Shown here piece after piece: positions 45,738 through 55,879 of a DNA stretch of 64,000 nt. Both the position numbers and the translations under genes were made by a program. Source of the DNA: Lepisosteus oculatus (lineage: Eukaryota > Chordata > Actinopteri > Semionotiformes > Lepisosteidae); assembly GCF_040954835.1 (NCBI RefSeq), contig NC_090697.1, positions 4,104,501 to 4,168,500 of the forward strand, given 5' to 3'. Every line of letters starts with the position of its first letter. Position 1 is the stretch's first letter. Under the pieces are notes generated by a model that was given only the letters and a program-made list of their open reading frames with translations, did not search any database and was not told the origin of the DNA.

Positions 45738-46772
45738 ATGGAATCCAACTTGATGGAATTAACTGAATCTCAAACCGTCCAATATTGTTTTCCAACTATA
45801 AATGGATCTTGCACCAAAGAACTTCGGTCCACAGCTGTTTCTGTCATTTTTTATGTGTCTATGTTTGCTGTGGTAATTCTGACACTGTGTGGAAACCTGA
45901 TTGTGATCATTTCCATCACTCACTTCAAGCAACTACACACACCGACTAACATGCTGGTGTTGTCCTTGGCTGTGGCTGATCTTCTAGTAGGGGTGTTTGT
46001 GATGCCTTTTGATATGGTGAAATTAATAGAATCTTGTTGGTATTTTGGAAGTTTTATTTGCTCTTTTCGTACTGCATTCAGTTTCTGCCTAACATCAGTT
46101 TCAATCAGTAGCTTAATATTTATAGCCATTGATCGCTATTTTGCTGTATTCAACCCATTTCTTTACTCCACTAAAATTACACTTAATATAGCATTGTTCT
46201 GCATAGTACTTAGCTGGCTTTCATCACTGTGTTATAATTTGTCACTCTTTTTCTTCAATGGCAATAACGATAGTGAAAAACTAAATGCCTGCTTTGGAGA
46301 TTGTTTCATTTTAATCAATGCAACCTGGGGAATAATTGATCTGCTTGTTACATTTATTATCCCTTGTTGTGTTATGATAATATTGTATGCAAGGATATTT
46401 TTAGTTGCTAAAAAGCAAGCACAAGCAATAAATTCTATAACAAATCAAATAACATTTACAAATGGAATCAACAGAATTTCCAAAAAATCTGAATGGAAAG
46501 CTGCAAAAACTTTAGGAATTGTAGTATTTGTCTTCCTGTTTTGTTGGATACCTTACTATGTTTTCATTGTCATTGATGGATTCGCAACCTTTACTGTTCC
46601 TCTTATAGTCTCTAATTCTCTGACTTGGCTGGTTTATTGTAACTCTTGCATAAACCCCATAATCTATGCTTTTTTTTATCCTTGGTTTCAGAAGTCCACA
46701 AGACTCATTTTAACATTTCAAATATGTAGTTCAGGTTCATCTTTGAATAGCTTGATCACTGAGAAACTCTGA
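45738..46772 (+). CDS. Trace amine-associated receptor TAAR-6 of this array (clade III type, Ser3.32/Asp5.42)
   Basis: Intact single-exon GPCR of 344 aa, closest to TAAR-3. Landmarks: N53 (1.50), D81 (2.50), C108 (3.25), DRY at 132-134, ECL2 cysteines C185 and C189, P209 (5.50), CWIP at 269-272, full TAAR fingerprint at 302-317. Position 3.32 is Ser115 and Asp201 is at 5.42. It shares with TAAR-3 the FxP after DRYFAV (FNP) and SEWKAAK in place of SERKAAK. The first ATG is given; a second at 45753 aligns with the start of TAAR-3 and may be the ancestral one. The pair is not adjacent, so TAAR-4 and TAAR-5 lie inside or were moved into the duplicated interval. Confidence 0.94.
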   Translation: MESNLMELTESQTVQYCFPTINGSCTKELRSTAVSVIFYVSMFAVVILTLCGNLIVIISITHFKQLHTPTNMLVLSLAVADLLVGVFVMPFDMVKLIESCWYFGSFICSFRTAFSFCLTSVSISSLIFIAIDRYFAVFNPFLYSTKITLNIALFCIVLSWLSSLCYNLSLFFFNGNNDSEKLNACFGDCFILINATWGIIDLLVTFIIPCCVMIILYARIFLVAKKQAQAINSITNQITFTNGINRISKKSEWKAAKTLGIVVFVFLFCWIPYYVFIVIDGFATFTVPLIVSNSLTWLVYCNSCINPIIYAFFYPWFQKSTRLILTFQICSSGSSLNSLITEKL

Positions 46773-47807
46773 ATTGTTTTCTTTCAGTTTCAGAAAGAGT
46801 ACAGGAAAGAGAAATTTAAAGAGTCCACAAATAATCTGTGAAATATATATGTTGATTATGTCTACAGTATGTTCGTATTTTCCTTTTCTAAATTAAGTAA
46901 AACCTTATTTTTATTAACTGTATCATTCCCTTACACTGAAGTGTCTGTTGCACCTGCTACTAAACAGCTTATATACAGTACTGTACAGTGTAAATTACAA
47001 ATAGTACCTGCAAGCTTTAATAATTTAATAATTTAACTTTTTGCAGTAAATTCAATCACTGGTTCAAATATAAGGTGAGTATTATTTAGAGAAACAATCT
47101 TTCTACAGAAATGGTATTGACAGTTTGCTAGTAAGATCACATTTAGAGGATACTCACCATGGTAGAAGAAAAATATTACTGCTCTGAGATTCATTTCCAG
47201 GCCCATAGGAATGAATAAATTATGAGGGGACATTATTTACATATTCATAAATTCTGAAAGACATTAAAAAATGCGACCAACATATTTAATTCGGAATATA
47301 CTATATAGCTATTATTCTGAATAGTTCTTATTCATGTCTTATATGACAATGCAAAACAAACCTGGATGTGCAAATGCAAACTGTATGAAATAGCTTTTTC
47401 ACAGATTTTTGCTGAAAATTGTGGGTTGTGTCTAGAACAAGCTAACTAACCATGTATTCAAAGTTGATAGCATTGCTACACTTGTTGCAGCTGGATGAAA
47501 TCTTCAGATCAAGAAGAAACAACCACACAGTAGAAGACCTGAATGGTCTTAACTCATTTTTACATTTTCTTATGCTTTTCCAAAAGTATAAATGTCAATG
47601 TTATTTTTTTTTTATATAGAGTTAGTTAAAATGTAATATATAATATTTGCTTTGCTTTTTATTTATTTCTATTTTGTATATTTTACCCATGTTATTATAC
47701 CACGTTATGAGCTTATTGAAGATAAGAAATTTGGATTAGTAATTTAAAAATATATTAATGTGCTATGTGTACTGTTTTTTAAGTCTGTGTTACTAATCTA
47801 ATGAAAT
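46773..47807. other. AT-rich intergenic DNA
   Basis: No gene or known repeat recognised. Confidence 0.35.
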
Positions 47808-48265
47808 ACTTTAATAGATAGATATTTAAGACTTTATTGATCCCGTAAGAAAATGTATGTGTTGCAGCAGTCCAGCTCAAGACAAGCAAAAACAGACAGC
47901 AGAATAGACGAAAAGTTATACAAAATAAATATAAAATAAATAAATACATAGATGTGTGCAAAATATGATGATCATATTCACTGTAAAAACAATAAAATAT
48001 GTGCATAATGTGCATAGGTTTATGCAGATTGATTGTCCAAAAAGTACAATGGAGCAACATGCTGTCCATAGACGAGCAGATGAAGGGCTAACAGTCCTAG
48101 CCTAGGGCAGCGTTATACACCCTGACAGCTGCCGGGAGGAAAGACCTGCGGAAACGTTCCCTTGAACACCATAGCTGGAGCAGTCTGTTGCTAAAAGTGC
48201 TTCACTGCCCAGTAACAGTCCCATGAAGCGAATGAGAGGCGTTGTTTATGATGGCTGTACTAATG
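47808..48265 (-). mobile_element. 3' end of a LINE with a TTTATTGATCCCG terminus (minus strand)
   Basis: On the plus strand it begins with ACTTTATTGATCCCGTAAG, the reverse of a tail common in fish LINEs; a diverged short copy of the tail lies at 14028-14060. Near 48130-48180 the minus strand encodes RERFRRSFLPAAVRVYN, typical of the last codons of Rex-like reverse transcriptases. Only the 3' end is present. Confidence 0.6.
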
Positions 48266-49467
48266 TACTAGCAAATGAAAAAAAAAAAGTACATTATAAT
48301 CTCCAGAATGGCCCTATGAATACCAATTACACTAAAAGTAGGATTTCAACTTTTCCTATTTACTGTATATGGATAATTATAATATAATTAATAAATGCTA
48401 AGTGCTGAAACTTGTGAGGATTGCTTCTATTCATCAATCAACAGTGCAACATTCTCATAAATGAGGTTAACATAATAATGAACACATGACCCATGCTGGT
48501 ATCTTTTTTTATTTTTAAATAAAAACCTATGTATAAGTGATGCATCTGTACCCCTACCATGATTATGGTCACTCATGAGCCAAAAGTATGCACAACACTA
48601 CTCCCTAGATAGAGGCAAACTATGCCAAAGTAGTAGGTTACTTGCCCCAGGAGAATTCTACTATATGGGTTCATGGGGGTAAAATCACCTTTAACTGAGT
48701 CTTGCATGCTGAACCTTGTTACATTCTACTCCTGTAAACTTATTTTTCAAGTCAAATTCAGAGACTGATTGACATCTGTCTGTTAACACTAATGTGACAA
48801 GGGCAGCATTACCTCAGTTAGGATGTGGTTGTCCGTGGGCTCAGAGCATACACAGGGCCAGTCCCTAGAACAGAGGTGAGCACAGCTATTGCAAACGTCC
48901 AGGTCTACTGTCACTGGAAATTTCAACACTGCTTCAAGGGGGTGAAGTCAGCTTCTGTAATTTGACAGAATTTGACTGTGTTTTCCTTTACAGTGTGTAA
49001 ACTATTGGATGTGAGCCCATGAAAGTATATTTTAAAATCAAAGCACTAAAAATTCATTCAGTCCAAATCTCAAAGTTTTATCCACCTTCCTTCACTTGTT
49101 GCAGTTTAAGAGGTTTGGAAGAGAGATCCATCGACCCCAGCGGCTAATCATCTCTCCGTTCCCAAAATTGTAAATATTTATCATTTAAAATATGGTAAAA
49201 AATTTAAATATTTATTTTAAGCGACTCTCAGTTTCAACACATCTTCTCAATCCATCTTGGGATCCAGGAATGGATATTCAAAGCAAATATCAGAAGTGAA
49301 AGTCCTCATACCTACCTGACAAATGTCCTTGGGAATAACGCTTGTTGCCAGTTGACATCACTGATGGAGGGTTGGCTAATAAAATGTTTTCCATGTTAAT
49401 GAAACCTGATCACTATTCATAATCCAGAACAAGCATAGATATTCCCTTTGATGCTTTGATGCTTGTG
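48266..49467. other. Intergenic DNA, nothing recognised
   Basis: No gene or known repeat recognised. Confidence 0.3.
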
Positions 49468-49515
49468 TCACCCTATACAATTATTCATTATCTAATGAAT
49501 AATTGTATAGGGTGA
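49468..49515. repeat. Perfect 23-bp inverted repeat with a 2-bp spacer
   Basis: The left arm at 49468-49490 begins TCACCCTATACAA; the right arm at 49493-49515 ends TTGTATAGGGTGA. There are no mismatches. It lies in otherwise unremarkable DNA. Confidence 0.9.
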
Positions 49516-50489
49516 TACCACCTCTCCAGATATATAATGTGCATCTTTTTATGTGGAGGAGGTGGATGCAGAATGCACCCTAACAAAATTTAGTCATGCA
49601 GACTGCTCTATCAAGGTTGGTATCATCGCAGAATACAAACTGGTGTCCAGACAAATCAGTGGGAAATACTGTAGCTCCCACAAAGTGCTGCATTTTAATC
49701 TTTTTGGGGGAAAACTATAAAATGAGAGTTGTGTTCCTGAGAAACACTGTATTATCAAAAAAATACTAACCGTGATTCAATAGCATTTAAGGGGTTAGGT
49801 GTAGGAATGCTGTCCAGGGTTTAAGAGGCGAAGCCTCATTGAGAAGGGACGTGTTACCTAGGTAAATACAGCTAAACCCAGGGCTCTGCAAAGAGAGCAA
49901 TCTCAGTGAACAATCTTGTAGGATGTTGAGAATGTCAGTGGTGCTAGTGAGATGGAGACTCTGGGCCTGGAGTCCACAAGCAGAGGGCCCAGAGTTCTCA
50001 GACTGTGGCTCCACCTGTCCTGGTTGCCCCGATGTGTTAGCCAATGTCAACACTACTCTTGGAAAAGAGTGCATGGAATAAGGAGCAAATAATTCACCAG
50101 CAGGCTTTTAGAGGCATGTCAAGGCATGAATGAAGACACCTGTTCGTGCTCACTGGCAGCTACTATCCCTTTAGTGTCATTGGTATCTGGAACGGTCAGT
50201 TTGTAAGATTGGAAATTTGTTATTTAATCAGAAACACAGCTTTCCTTAATTTTTACAGTATTTGCAAAGTGTCAATTCTGTACACCCAGATGCACAAATC
50301 TCACATTCTTTAGGTTTTTTTGTCATAGAGATTTAACACATCAAGCTTCTGTTTAAAATGAATGGCTATTCTTTTCTTCAATTCCCTTACAATAAAATCA
50401 CTAACACTATGCTTCATAACCTCGCCACATATTGTTATAATAGTGTTATAATACTGTGTTTTCAATTAAAAATCTGAATAAAATTAAAA
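49516..50489. other. Intergenic DNA, nothing recognised
   Basis: No gene recognised. A 95-codon minus-strand frame (50074 to 49787) has no known domain. Confidence 0.3.
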
Positions 50490-51260
50490 ACTGTACCATG
50501 ACAGCAAAGACAGACATGTTATACCTTTAAGGAGTCAGTGACTCACTCTGTTGTTTACTAATGTACACTGTCTAGCTGTGGATAGTCTTGTTATGCGAAA
50601 TATTTTAGACCTAAGTGCTCGCTTACTAAACTCAGAGATCCTGACTGATTTGACTTTCTATTCAGCTCCTTTACCTGAAGCCAGAAACAGAAGAGGTAGT
50701 TAAATTTATTGGAAAGCGCTTTGTTTTATTAACAGACACTCCGACTCAAACCTGTATCGTACAGCAATATAGACGTGGGCAATGCCACCACAAGTAAATA
50801 ATGTGCTTATCATGTAAATCCTGCTAAACTAGAAGCATTGCAGAAGGTGATATACTGTACATTATTAGTATTTGCAGAATCATGGTTTAGTTCAAACAAG
50901 CAAGTCTGTGGAGTTCTCCTTGTTTATTGGTACCAAACCTTGATGGGACGTCATGGTTCTGTACGGATCAGAGAAAAGTGAATGCTGAAACTCCACCAGA
51001 CATTGTATGTACTGTTTAATCATAATCAAGGACCGATGTGCTGTTCCCTTTTTTAATAGGGTTACTCCCTGGAAATTAGACACAAGAAGGGCATGAATAA
51101 TGCTGTTTGGCTCTTGGGGAATTTTTCTGTTAACTGTAGAGTTATAGAGAAGACACGTTGTGTATTGCCTCTTTTCATACTTGTAAAACTGTTCCAATTG
51201 AAATGCAATATGGAATATATTATTATTAGTATTAATAATGAATGACCATGGATGAGCTGT
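50490..51260 (-). repeat. Dispersed repeat copy (minus strand), uninterrupted homologue of 37640-40085
   Basis: Aligns on the minus strand with pieces at 37640-37728, 38340-38600 and 39850-40085 and shows the empty sites of the SINE and LINE there. It holds a 101-codon minus-strand frame (51197 to 50892). Comparison with the other copy shows mostly amino-acid-changing differences, so it is not treated as a gene. Confidence 0.6.
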
Positions 51261-51814
51261 AAGCTGAAGAGTTATAGAGAAGACATGTTGAGGCTTGTCT
51301 TTTCAGCTTGGAATTAACCTTTAGAGTGATCCTTTTGGCTATATTTTTACATACCCGGATGTATAAAAATAGTTTATTATTATAGCTTGTTTTGAATGCG
51401 ATGTACCTCTTTCAGGTTTACATCCGCATTAAGAAAATCTATATTTTGGCTCAATACAAATTTCAGCAACAAGAAATTTAACTTTAAATTTAGATTAAGA
51501 AAAACATTTCACACATACTGTACTGTAGTGGCTTTGAAAACATCTGGTATCATACTGTATATGCAGCATATTTATACAGTATACGATCTCACTGCCATTC
51601 ATAGCCAAGTGCGCTACTGTTTCAGTATATCTGTGGATCTCACTTCATGGGATTCATGTGTGTAGAACAGCGGGAGACAAGATGCAGGGGAGGTGGTGGA
51701 GGTTGCTTTGATTATACCATGCATACTGTAAGTCCCTGAAGCATACCGTCCAGGTTTCGAAATTATAAAAAAATCAACCTTTGATGAGTTTGCATGAGAG
51801 AAAAAGTTACCTTT

Positions 51815-51960
51815 TCAGAAGACGTGTACTGTGCAAAGAAGGTTCCGCAGCCGAAATGTTGTGTTCCTTTCTCCTCTAAACTTAGTATTGTCAGAACAAG
51901 CACCTCAAAACTTTCCCAAAATAATCAAGAGAGAATTCCTGTGACCAGGCTTCCAGGATA
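51815..51960 (+). repeat. Fragment of the mosaic dispersed repeat family
   Basis: Contains CGCAGCCGAAATGTTGTG, TTAGTATTGTCAGAACAAGC and AACTTTCCCAAAATAATC; these recur near 57525-57590 and 60340-60400. Confidence 0.5.
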
Positions 51961-52199
51961 AAGTGGCTGCACAGAGGAGGTGGACTGGAGAGTTGTAGTG
52001 CAGCACCTGGGTAGCTACTGGGTAGTGCAGAGAAGGCTGTTGAGGGAAGGAATGAGCCACCAAGGTCCAGAGCTGTGCTATGTCTTGGAGGCTTCACAGG
52101 GCATAAGGGCTCCAGGTAACAGACTAATTCAAGGGGGTTCTTTCCAAAGAAATTTAAAAGTAAATGTGCTGCCAGCCACTGAACTACAACATGCTCTGC

Positions 52200-52814
52200 T
52201 AGAGAACAGCAAATATTTGTAACATAGTGTAACACTACAGGGTTCACTTGGGTGCCCTCGCCTGCTGCCTGCACAGGTCGGCTCCCCACCATCTGGGACT
52301 CGAACCCAGGCCTCCGGCGTCACTCAACAGGGACCCAGCCTGTTGAGCTAAAGAGAGATCTCCCCCCAGCCCAGCAGCTGTGGTCCTGCTAATACAGGGA
52401 AGGGTGGTGACCGCTCTGGTAAGCCGGCTCTTACACACTCACCGGTGGCCGTATGCATTACACTCTCCCCCACTTAACTCGCCGTCCTCGGCAAAGGGCT
52501 ATCCCATCCCACTCTGGCACCAATGTAGCGTATACAGGTTCTTTCAGGACAAAGGACTAGTGGAGACGCGATTAGTGAACCAAACAACAGCTTTTATTCT
52601 TCTGACCAAGATCACACAAGACCAAACACAGGATATATACTCTACCACATGAGGAGACTGAAGGAACACATATACATCGTTAGGGTGGTCCTTCTTAACA
52701 ACAGGCTATACACTTATATGACTACACCGGACACTAAAACGGCTATGACACTATTTACATATGCAGGGTCAGCTGCTGGTCATCGTGCTGACCCTCAGAC
52801 TCTCCTTTGCTACA
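52200..52814 (-). mobile_element. LTR-retroelement remnant: LTR, primer site and leader
   Basis: On the minus strand, a 291-bp LTR (52814-52524) begins TGTAGC and ends GCTACA, with a TATATATCC box and an AATAAAAGC signal. Directly after it, at about 52522-52505, is TGGTGCCAGAGTGGGAT, resembling a primer-binding site complementary to a tRNA-Leu 3' end. Leader-like GC-rich DNA follows to about 52200. No second LTR or coding region was found, so the element is broken and incomplete. Gypsy-like is the best guess; age cannot be estimated with one LTR. Confidence 0.55.
52250..52365 (-). repeat. tRNA-like pol III promoter sequence
   Basis: On the minus strand, TAGCTCAACAGG fits box A and GGTTCGAGTCC fits box B, with CTGGG/CCCAG forming a TpsiC-type stem. 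The flanking bases do not pair as an acceptor stem, so it is not a working tRNA gene. A tRNA-derived SINE head is more likely. It lies in or next to the leader region of the LTR remnant. Confidence 0.5.
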
Positions 52815-52989
52815 ACTCCCAGCCTGTTCCTCGGTACTATGAGTGCCGAGGTGCGCTTCCTCCTCACCACCGGTCGAGGGCTTGCAATACTTTGCTTCTT
52901 TTTCTCACTGGCAAAATAGTTTCTTCCACAACCTGTAGGACCCAAACCATGGCAACAGGGTTGGCTTAGTAGTGCCTGTTCCAGGTCCA

Positions 52990-53689
52990 TGTACATAGAG
53001 GGATTAATGGCATTTTATATTAATGATATGTCTGATAAATTGTGTATTTATTGGAGAAAGGTGCATATCGGTATTCTGATACCTTTTTGTTTTGTAGTGC
53101 AATCTTCTAAGAGGATAATTACCCAGAAAATGAGAAAGGAGGAAGCTTGTAGTAGTGTTGAGTAGGACCTGCCTACAGCAATCTATTATGGTAAAGCAAT
53201 TCATATGTTTATTCTTGTAACTATAGTTTTGTGTTTTTTTTTCCCTTTGGTTACTTTTTATTTTTCACAGTGTTTTTTTTTTAGTGTGGACTTTGGGAAC
53301 ATAGTCCCTCACAATCAATACCTTTGCACTTCTATTCAATTGTGGCTGTGTGTGCCATCATTATTGCTGCATCCCATCTGCGGTTCTAAACTATTGAAGG
53401 ATGAGACTGTGACATATATTTATTACAAATAAAAATAGTACAAATAAAAGATTTCATGAAAAGAATTGAGCAAATGGCTGGAAAGTAGAAAATTAGAAAA
53501 GAGAAAGTTGCTAACGTACAGAACAATGAAACTCAATTCGATTTTGAGACAAAAAGAAAAAGGTCAATTTTATGCTACCTCTATCAAGCATTGATCTGAA
53601 GTACAAGATAAATGTGAACTATTCCTTTAGAAGGCATGGAGGTTAGGTGTGTTCTTATCATTTATCTTCTGAAAAAAGATAACGAGCGT
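52990..53689. other. Intergenic DNA, nothing recognised
   Basis: AT-rich; no gene or known repeat recognised. Confidence 0.3.
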
Positions 53690-53850
53690 ATTCGCAGAAA
53701 AGGTTAAAATGATCAATTTTCACAACGTATATAAAGGTATAGTAATACAGTATATGGTCAGAAGGAGCACGTAAAAACTGGAGAAATTGAATACTGGTGT
53801 GTATTTTTTCTTTAAAATACCAAGACCAGCCATATACAATTTATGCAATT
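53690..53850. repeat. Fragment of the mosaic dispersed repeat family
   Basis: The left part (53690-53725) matches 11480-11515 inverted; the right part matches 12245-12390 directly (GGTCAGAAGGAGCACGTA, GGTGTGTATTTTTTCTTTAA). The same order of inverted and direct parts is seen at 60040-60500. Confidence 0.55.
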
Positions 53851-54573
53851 TCAGGTTTACTTTTCAAAACAGCTAGAATATCAAGGAAACAATAAAAAGC
53901 ATAATGATGTTCATTGTTAGTAGTGCTTGGTATTTTTAGGACTATAGCAGAGAGGTTCCAATTCATTTTTGTTTGGTTTTAATAGAAAAGTATGTGAAAT
54001 ACAGATTGTGTTACAAAATCTTGGTACAAAAATTTACACAAGAAAGAAGTGCATTACGTTTGTATAGGAATTTTGGTAACAAGGGTCACCTATGAGACAT
54101 TACTTTATCAACTATAATGTATATACTGTGCTTTTGTTCTTTATAGAGGAAGAATTAGAGTCTAGATCTAAATGTTTTCTTCCAATGCAATTTTTTAAAA
54201 AGTAATCACAGGCCTACCATTTGTCTTTTTGTTGTTACTATAAGGACTTGACATAAAAGCAGTAATACATTTAAGGGTTTGTCGTATGATATGAATATTT
54301 GTTATCTGTTCTTTTTAATTTTTTTATTTATTTTATTTATTATTTTTTTTTAATTTCTGATCTTACTTTCTGTTAAAGGCTATTTTTAGTGTAAAAAGAT
54401 CTAGCGACCTTTGTTTAATCCATTAAGATTTAATATGTTAAACATTATTTTTCCTTCAAAAATATTTAATTCGTATTTTCAAAGCTTACTCAATCAGATT
54501 TAACTGTTCTCTAGGCTCTGTTCAGACATGTAGCACATTGGGTGTCATTCACAGATTTCTCACCAATGAAGAG

Positions 54574-54625
54574 TCATCATCTCCTCCTTACAGCAGGAGT
54601 AGGAGGGGGCAGAGACCTATTAATG
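54574..54625 (+). promoter_or_regulatory. Putative core promoter of TAAR-7
   Basis: TCATCATCTCC at 54574, CAGCAGGAGTAGGAGG and an A/T box TATTAATG at 54618-54625, 44 bp after the first base and 206 bp before the ATG. Nearly identical to the region before TAAR-8 and similar in layout to TAAR-2, -3 and -6. The A/T box is a poor TATA match. Confidence 0.4.
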
Positions 54626-54823
54626 TACACAAGATTAGGAGTAAAAATCAAACTCCTTGAACACTTTGAGATATTCCTAAATACCTTGATTGTTTTGTAC
54701 TCCTTCCTATGCCTTTTTGCTCTGTGTATTGAATACGTTTATGGATAAAATTAACAAAAAGGCAAAACGTTTTCTTTCTACAATTTGTTGTGGATTTAAC
54801 TTTCAACAGATTTTTCCAGTCCA

Positions 54824-55873
54824 ATGGAAATCGCTAATTCAGAAGAACCTCAGGCTGTGCAGTATTGTTTTCCTTCGAGCAATGCATCTTGTCTAAAAGA
54901 AATGCGACCTAAAGCAGCTTATGCTGCTTTATACACGGTGCTGGTAATGACGGTTACCCTAACTGTGTGTGGAAACCTTGTTGTGATTATCTCCGTCTCT
55001 CATTTCAAGCAGCTCCACACACCAACTAACCTCATTCTGCTCTCTCTGGCTGTGGCAGACTTTCTAGTAGGACTGATTGTGTTGCCTTTAAGTATGACAG
55101 CTTTAATAGAAACTTGTTGGTACTTTGGAGATATGCTGTGTTCTGTTTATAAGTTTTTTGACTCTGTTCTTATATCAGTTTCTCTCAGTAATCTGGTTTT
55201 AATAGCCATTGACCGCTATTTTGCTGTTTGTGACCCATTACTTTATTCTACTAAGATAACAGTTAATGTCATGCATTTATTAATACTATTTAGCTGGCTG
55301 TTATCACCATCTTACATGTTGGCTTTTCTTTATCTAAATGGAAATTTTGATGGTGCAGATAAGCTAAATTCCTGTCTTGGAGAATGTTTGTTTGTAGTTA
55401 GTGAAATATGGGGAATAATTAATCTGATAATTACTTTCATTTTGCCTTGTTTAATAATGATAGCTCTATATGTGAAAATTTTTTTAGTAGCCAGAAGACA
55501 TGCAAAAGTAATCAGCTCTTCAGCCGAAAAAAAGCATGTGCGAGAAAACACAGGTAAAATTTCCAAAATATCGGAAAGAAAAGCTGCCAAAAAATTAGGA
55601 ATTGTAGTGCTTGCCTTTCTTCTTTGTTGGATTCCATGTTACATCTGGATACTCACTGAAGGAAATGTTAATGTATCTACGACAGCGGCTCTCTTCACTC
55701 CTACTGTAATAGTTTATCTTAACTCCTGTGTCAATCCAATTCTCTATGCCTTACTATATCCTTGGTTTCAGAAGTCATTGAAACTTATATTCACGTTTAA
55801 AATATGTTGTACAGCCTCCTCGTTTATAAATCTTTTTCAAGACAAGCATGAAAATGTCATGTATGTTGGATAG
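54824..55873 (+). CDS. Trace amine-associated receptor TAAR-7 of this array (classical Asp3.32, Asn5.42)
   Basis: Intact single-exon GPCR of 349 aa. Landmarks: N-glycosylation site N20-A-S, N51 (1.50), D79 (2.50), C106 (3.25), DRY at 130-132, ECL2 cysteines C184 and C188, P208 (5.50), CWIP at 268-271, full TAAR fingerprint at 300-315. Asp113 is the classical amine-binding residue at 3.32; position 5.42 is Asn200. The motif before TM6 is SERKAAKKLG. A recent duplicate of TAAR-8; the shared sequence extends to at least 900 bp upstream. Its C-terminus is seven residues longer because the TAA that ends TAAR-8 is GAA here, with the next in-frame stop following. The start is conserved in both copies (CCAATGG). 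Confidence 0.95.
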   Translation: MEIANSEEPQAVQYCFPSSNASCLKEMRPKAAYAALYTVLVMTVTLTVCGNLVVIISVSHFKQLHTPTNLILLSLAVADFLVGLIVLPLSMTALIETCWYFGDMLCSVYKFFDSVLISVSLSNLVLIAIDRYFAVCDPLLYSTKITVNVMHLLILFSWLLSPSYMLAFLYLNGNFDGADKLNSCLGECLFVVSEIWGIINLIITFILPCLIMIALYVKIFLVARRHAKVISSSAEKKHVRENTGKISKISERKAAKKLGIVVLAFLLCWIPCYIWILTEGNVNVSTTAALFTPTVIVYLNSCVNPILYALLYPWFQKSLKLIFTFKICCTASSFINLFQDKHENVMYVG

Positions 55874-55879
55874 TGCTGT

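Noticed and set aside
50892-51197. A 101-codon minus-strand frame with a homologous frame at 38375-38569, possibly a shared gene
   Set aside because: Comparing the two copies over about 55 codons, most differences change the amino acid and few are silent. That is the pattern of neutral decay in a repeat, not of a conserved protein.
52250-52365. A functional tRNA gene
   Set aside because: Box A and box B are good, but the ends do not form an acceptor stem, so it is treated as a tRNA-derived repeat.
54790-54823. Splice-acceptor-like TTTCAACAG before the TAAR-7 and TAAR-8 start codons
   Set aside because: No matching donor or upstream exon can be identified, and the two copies are too recent for conservation to be informative.
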